DNA of 64,000 nt, taken from Cristatella mucedo. Lineage: Eukaryota > Bryozoa > Phylactolaemata > Cristatellidae. Below the pieces are notes generated by a model. The model was given only the letters and a program-made list of their open reading frames with translations. It had not been told where the DNA came from and ran no database searches. Numbering within the stretch: the stretch's first letter is position 1; each line of letters starts with the position of its first letter. The stretch lies in assembly GCA_009760855.2 (NCBI GenBank), contig WPIO01000048.1:1017501-1081500 (forward strand), read 5' to 3'. Positions 60,119-64,000 of this stretch are shown one piece after another. A program made the position numbers and the translations under genes.

Positions 60119-60294
60119 GTGAGCCGTAACGGCTCACAAGGTAAGGCGGTTGCTTTTCAAGACCTCGGCCCCGAGGTCGTGGGTTCGAATCCTGCTGTGG
60201 GTGATCCTTCATCGCCACTGCAAGCGGTGATGATAGCCGTAAAGGCTCTCCTGTCGCTATACAAAAAGAGGCTGTTAAATCAGCTAGTATTTTT
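60119..60294 (+). mobile_element. tRNA-derived SINE, best-preserved copy
   Basis: Head tgagccgtaacggctcacaa followed by ggtaaggcggttgc, a long variable-arm-like hairpin (cctcggccccgagg) and a perfect B-box GGTTCGAATCC at 60182-60192, then body and the end gttaaatcagctag. The long variable arm suggests descent from a class II tRNA (Leu- or Ser-like), an inference. There is no CCA-type end and the anticodon arm is poor, so it is not a functional tRNA. Confidence 0.93.
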
Positions 60295-60299
60295 GAGCG

Positions 60300-61556
60300 A
60301 GATAGGCGGACCGACCGGAAACGTTCCGGCCGGTGCAGACGGAAGATTCGGTGGGACGCTGGCTGCACGCGTCGTCGGGCAGAGCGCGGGTTTTTGCGCT
60401 GGAGTCAGCAGCGGCGGCGGTGGCGGCGGCGGCGCGCCCGCAAGCCGATGTCTGCGCGTCCGCAATGTCCGCAAGGCACTCTGCTGTTCGCGAATGATCA
60501 GCGCTGCTCCCTCTCCGCACAGCCGCCGTGCTGGGCCGCCGCCGCCGCTCGCGGCCCAGCGCGGCGAGCGTGACTCGGTTGCCGCACTCCTCGCCGTGCA
60601 GCAGCCAGCCAGCCTGCCCCTAACCCCTGCCTCTTCGCGCGCGTCTGCGAAGAGCTGCGGCGACGCGTCGCGACGGTCCGCGTCGCCGCGGCTCTTCTCC
60701 GGCGCGACGGCGGTGGCGGCGGCGGGGGGAGGTGAACTAGCGGCGTGCCACCTGCCCGAACGCGCTGTCGGCCGATAGCGCGTGGCGGAGATCTGGTGCG
60801 AGGTTTCTCCAACTATAGCAATGCAGAACGTCGGGGCCTCGGCGAGCGCAAACGGGCCTTCGTCGTACATTCGCCGAGGAGCCGTACCGGAAGCGACTTT
60901 CTCTAGACCCGCTCCCCATTTTTATCCGCAGCCGAACGAGGCCCGCGGCGCCGCCGGAAATTCCAGTTTCCCAGAAGGCAAATGCAGATAAAGTGTCGCG
61001 GGAACTCGCGAAGCCAAAGAATTAAAGTATGACTCCAAGCGACGAATGCGACACATTAAACTGCTGCCCGATAGCGCTGCGAGCTAGCCAGACGACGCCC
61101 GTCGCGGCGACTGGCACCCGGAACGCAAGCGAGTGATGTCACGCTTTGCGAGCTCTGCCTGGCGACGCGTAAATCAAGGAGCTATCGCGTTCGTCCTGAC
61201 TCCGACGTGACGTTGCACTGGTGCGAGCGGCATTGAAGAAATCCGCCGATAGCGCATGAAGTCAGAGCGGGGCGCCCGAGCGAGGTAGGCGCAATACGCT
61301 GCGCATTGGCGCGTGGGATTCGGGTATACTAATAAGGAAACTGTTGCAGTTAACTTTCGACGTCAGAACAGCGTAAGGTGCGGTGTCGGCAACCCTAGAA
61401 AACGCCGTCTGGTCAGATACTCTCCGATGCTCTCGACGGCGTCGAACTAGCCGACGGACGATGAAGCTACATCTTCTATCGCGACTAGCCGGAGCGCCGG
61501 ATTAAAAGTGACGCTGTCAAAACGGGCTTTCGCCTCCACCCCTCTTCCTGTCTCTC

Positions 61557-61602
<46 letters not shown>

Positions 61603-61936
61603 CATCTATCTATCTATCTCTGTCTCTCTCACACTCTCTCTGCTCAGAAGCTTGGAGTCCAGGAAGAGTCCGAGGCCCGACGTTCACCAGCTGCAGCTGA
61701 CGGGCGGCGGCTGCGGTTTGGCGCTGCGGTTCGGCGCCGCACGCCGCGCCAGCCGCCATCGCCGGTTCGGGAGACTGAGTCAACCAACTGGAGAGGCTGA
61801 TAAGCCGGACAGCCGCTTAGCCGCGGTGGCCCCGACGAGAGCGGGTCTTGTGACCACGTAGGCGGCGGGCCTAAAGCTTGAGCGTAAAGCCCTGTGACGA
61901 GGAAGTGACGTCACAATCTGAGGAAACCCTCGTAAC
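60300..61936 (+). promoter_or_regulatory. GC-rich probable promoter and 5' UTR of the G-alpha gene
   Basis: GC- and CpG-rich DNA starts about 60300 and continues, with a dip, to the start codon at 61937. It contains triplet-like GGC/GCC runs (60410-60430, 60540, 60712-60730) and the CT tract at 61550-61640. I see no convincing TATA box and cannot place the transcription start; an untranslated first exon within this interval is possible. Long frames here, such as the minus-strand one at 60280-60870, are by-products of high GC. Confidence 0.5.
61550..61640. repeat. (CT)n tract upstream of the start codon
   Basis: CT repeats with an internal (CTAT)n stretch, about 300 bp before the ATG at 61937. 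The opposite strand is GAGA-rich, which could be regulatory in animals that use GAGA-binding factors. Confidence 0.93.
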
Positions 61937-62398
61937 ATGGCTGGTTTGTTCCTGTGCTGCGTGCCCGACGATGCCAAAGCCGCCTTGGTACATAGTAACA
62001 ACATCGACCGTATCTTGGCGAAGGAGCGGCAGCTGTATAAGAGGACAGTAAAGATCCTGCTGCTCGGCTCTGGAGAGAGCGGTAAGAGTACCTTCTTGAA
62101 GCAGATAAAGATAATCCACGGCGACAAGTTCTCGCCCGACTCCATCGCGGAATACCGCGTTACAATTTACATGAACGTTATCAAAGGTATGCGAGTGCTA
62201 CTAGATGCCAAGAGCAAACTGGGCATAGGCTGGGAAGACGCCGCCGTGTCCGTGCACGCCGACGCCCTCCACAGCTACGACATGAACTCAGCCGATCTGA
62301 GCGAGTCCATGTTTCAGCAGTATGCGCCCAGCGTCGGGGCGCTGTGGAAGGACGGCGGCATTCGCAAAGCGTACGAAAGGCGCACTGAATTTCAGTTG
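61937..62398 (+). CDS. G protein alpha subunit, G12/13 family, first coding exon
   Basis: Encodes residues 1-154 of a heterotrimeric G-alpha of the G12/13 class, the GTPase that couples receptors at the plasma membrane to RhoGEFs and Rho. The exon starts at ATG 61937 (aacATGG context) and ends at TTG|GTGAGT (62398/62399) in phase 0. Features: Cys7-Cys8, likely palmitoylation sites; a basic alpha-N helix (KERQLYKRTVK, 29-39); the P-loop GSGESGKST at 44-52 with catalytic-site Lys50 and Ser51; then FLKQIKIIHG (53-62) and VIKGMRVLLDA (81-91), both typical of G12/13, and the start of the helical domain ending ERRTEFQL. The N-terminus is shorter than in human GNA13. Switch regions, NKxD and the receptor-binding C-terminus are in exons beyond the window. 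The P-loop plus KGMRV block make G12/13 much likelier than Gq, Gi or Gs. No internal intron is needed: the frame is continuous through IKGMRV. Confidence 0.95.
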
Positions 62399-64000
62399 GT
62401 GAGTGCTGCGCTTCGCCTTCGTCACCCCCTCCGCACTGGCCGGAATCAGTGGGCGGCTAGCGCCAACGTCGGGCCACTACGCACTGCGAAAACGGGTTCC
62501 GTCGACCCACATTTTCGTGCTGGCCAACAACGATACAGCGGTCCATCTGTCGGCTGTGTCTGGCTGTGCGTTTTCGCGCTTGACCGCCGTCGAGCCGGCC
62601 GCCCTTTGCCCCTGGCGCGCCAGGCGCGTCGGCATCTGCTGCGGCAGAGACACTGCAGCAGCCGTGCTTCAGCGGCAGCTCTCTTTGGCTGCAGTCTCCA
62701 CTCGATTGAGCTTTAAAATGGGAGCCCGCACCGGCGCCCGAGACACCCGATTGCCGTCGCTGCAGCCCGTGCCACCGCAGCAGCAGCATGGAAGCAAGCA
62801 GGGATCTGCTTTGTAGCCTGTGAGGGCATGGGGCCGCTAGTAATGCCTGCTGGCTGCAGCGCCCTCGGTGACTCCCAGGATGACCGCCGGCCGAGCAGCA
62901 CTTCTTCCCGCCGAGACCGCTTTCCCAGGGTAGAGAGCGAGTACAGCAGCCGAGATCGAGCCGAGCTCGGTCTCTGCTGCTGTGGAGGCCTGCACATAGG
63001 CACAGATGCCGTACCGCCCGGCCAGCTGCCTGCATTGCACGGTGCTGCTCGCGAGTGCACTTGCTGGTGAGGCAGTGCGTTTTGACCAGTTTTGATCGCA
63101 GCTAAATCCGGTAGCAGACGCCACTGGGCTTGCATTCACACTGGCCGTTGCGATCAGCCTTGGGCACCAGGTGGCATCATGCCACTCTTTTCGTGCAGTC
63201 GGATGAGCATGTGGGTGTCTACCAGTGGCAATGTTGACGCCGGCCCATCAGGCTGCCGGGTAGCAGTCTCTTTTCTTCAAGATCCTCTGTCCATGTTCTC
63301 GTGCTGTTGCTATGCGAAGCTAGCCCTGTTAGGCCCCATCCACTTTAGCTTTCCTCACTCAGGGCAGGGAGCTGTTGCTAAGGCAATAGCTGGCCGAAGT
63401 CGCCTCATGTGGCTTGTCGTAGGGAAAGGAAAGATGCTGCACCAGTGGCAACAACTCGTCAGGCTCGTGTCTGCTTGTCCGGGTTGCGTGGCAACTGCAG
63501 CATGTCGGCTGGCGGACGGTTTCGAATGAGATTATCTATTTGCCGGATACCTCCCTCCTTGGGTGACCATCGGCCTGCTAATCGCCTGCTCTCCACTGCC
63601 GGCCGTCTTGGGTCATGTCTTAGTTGAGCTCTCGCAGACCGCACCACTGGCTTGCTCTGAACTCGGCGGGACGCGCCTGCCCGTGAGTATTGCTTGGGCT
63701 CTTAGATCTTATCAGATTGTTTGCCGTGCAATTGCACTGCTCGGCCGCACCACTTTAAGTCGGTCTCTCGGGATTTAGGCAACTGTTGCTGCACCACTGT
63801 CTGCCTGATCGAGCCGCACTCTGTCTGACTCGACATGGAACCTTTGCCCTGGCTCATGTCGTCCGGCGTCTGCCGGTGGGAGGATTTGGTGAGGCCACAG
63901 GCCACAGGCCTCATCAAATTCACCGCTAGGTGGAGCTGCTATGCCCAACCAGTTGCCGTCGGCACTAGAAGCAGCAGCAGCAGTTTCGGTGGGCTTGCTT
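62399..64000 (+). other. Intron 1 of the G-alpha-12/13 gene, incomplete
   Basis: Begins with the consensus donor GTGAGT. I searched for the expected continuation after EFQL (a Gly-x-Ser-Val-x-Tyr-Phe start of the next exon) and see none before the window ends, so the intron is longer than 1.6 kb. The DNA is GC-rich with CAG/CTG runs near 62640 and 62780; frames on both strands here are probably not genes. No LINE or SINE is seen in it. Confidence 0.75.

Noticed and set aside
60182-60260. Functional tRNA gene at the SINE B-box
   Set aside because: The B-box is perfect but the acceptor stem and anticodon arm do not pair and the same head is repeated with the SINE body at other sites.
60280-60870. 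196-codon minus-strand ORF in the G-alpha upstream region
   Set aside because: It lies in very GC-rich DNA where all frames are open, is Ala/Arg/Pro-rich, and overlaps the likely promoter of a gene on the other strand.
62457-63139. Long ORFs on both strands within the G-alpha intron
   Set aside because: GC- and CAG-rich intronic DNA leaves several frames open at once; none resembles the next G-alpha exon or any known protein.

Overview
This window looks like repeat-rich nuclear DNA from an animal, most likely an invertebrate. The evidence is one clear split gene of the metazoan G-alpha-12/13 family at the right edge, two families of APE-endonuclease/reverse-transcriptase LINEs of L2/CR1 type, a tRNA-derived SINE family, LTRs, a pogo-like DNA transposon remnant, and long (GA)n, (CT)n and (GT)n microsatellites. 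I cannot name the phylum from sequence alone.

Layout. 1-5.6 kb: mostly anonymous sequence with one SINE relic. 5.9-8.7 kb: LINE-A fragments, one carrying a SINE, followed by a weakly supported two-exon gene candidate (7849-8516). 8.7-14.4 kb: anonymous, with LINE-A 3' ends and a coding-like ORF on the minus strand (12605-12976) that has polyA and polyQ tracts. 14.4-16.2 kb: a 24/21-bp minisatellite that continues a proline-rich minus-strand reading frame. 16.5-23.3 kb: a tandem segmental duplication (blocks A-B-C, then A'-B'-C') in which two adjacent B' units carry a SINE at exactly the same site. 23.3-33.4 kb: anonymous sequence with LINE 3' ends. 33.4-36.3 kb: a LINE-B copy interrupted by a LINE-A copy and by a pogo-type element. 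36.7-40.3 kb: two solo LTRs of one family around a CpG-rich island. 40.3-57 kb: dense LINE-A and LINE-B copies in both orientations, two further copies of the same LTR family, and a second, shorter solo LTR nested in a LINE. 57-60.3 kb: microsatellites, a 7-bp minisatellite, a LINE-A relic, a 460-bp GA-rich array and a SINE. 60.3-64 kb: GC-rich probable promoter, CT tract, first coding exon of G-alpha-12/13 and the start of its intron.

The only gene I call with confidence is G-alpha-12/13. The rest of the window is largely a record of retrotransposition. LINE-A copies share a 3' hairpin and a TTA-type tail. LINE-B copies share a 3' end with an ACATT-type tail. The SINE shares a 12-mer with the LINE-B 3' end, which may bear on which LINE mobilises it. 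I see no operon, CRISPR array, complete tRNA or rRNA gene, or autonomous transposon. I did not find a clearly new biological system. The most unusual structures are the proline-rich coding-like minisatellite, the SINE-marked tandem duplication, and the nested elements.
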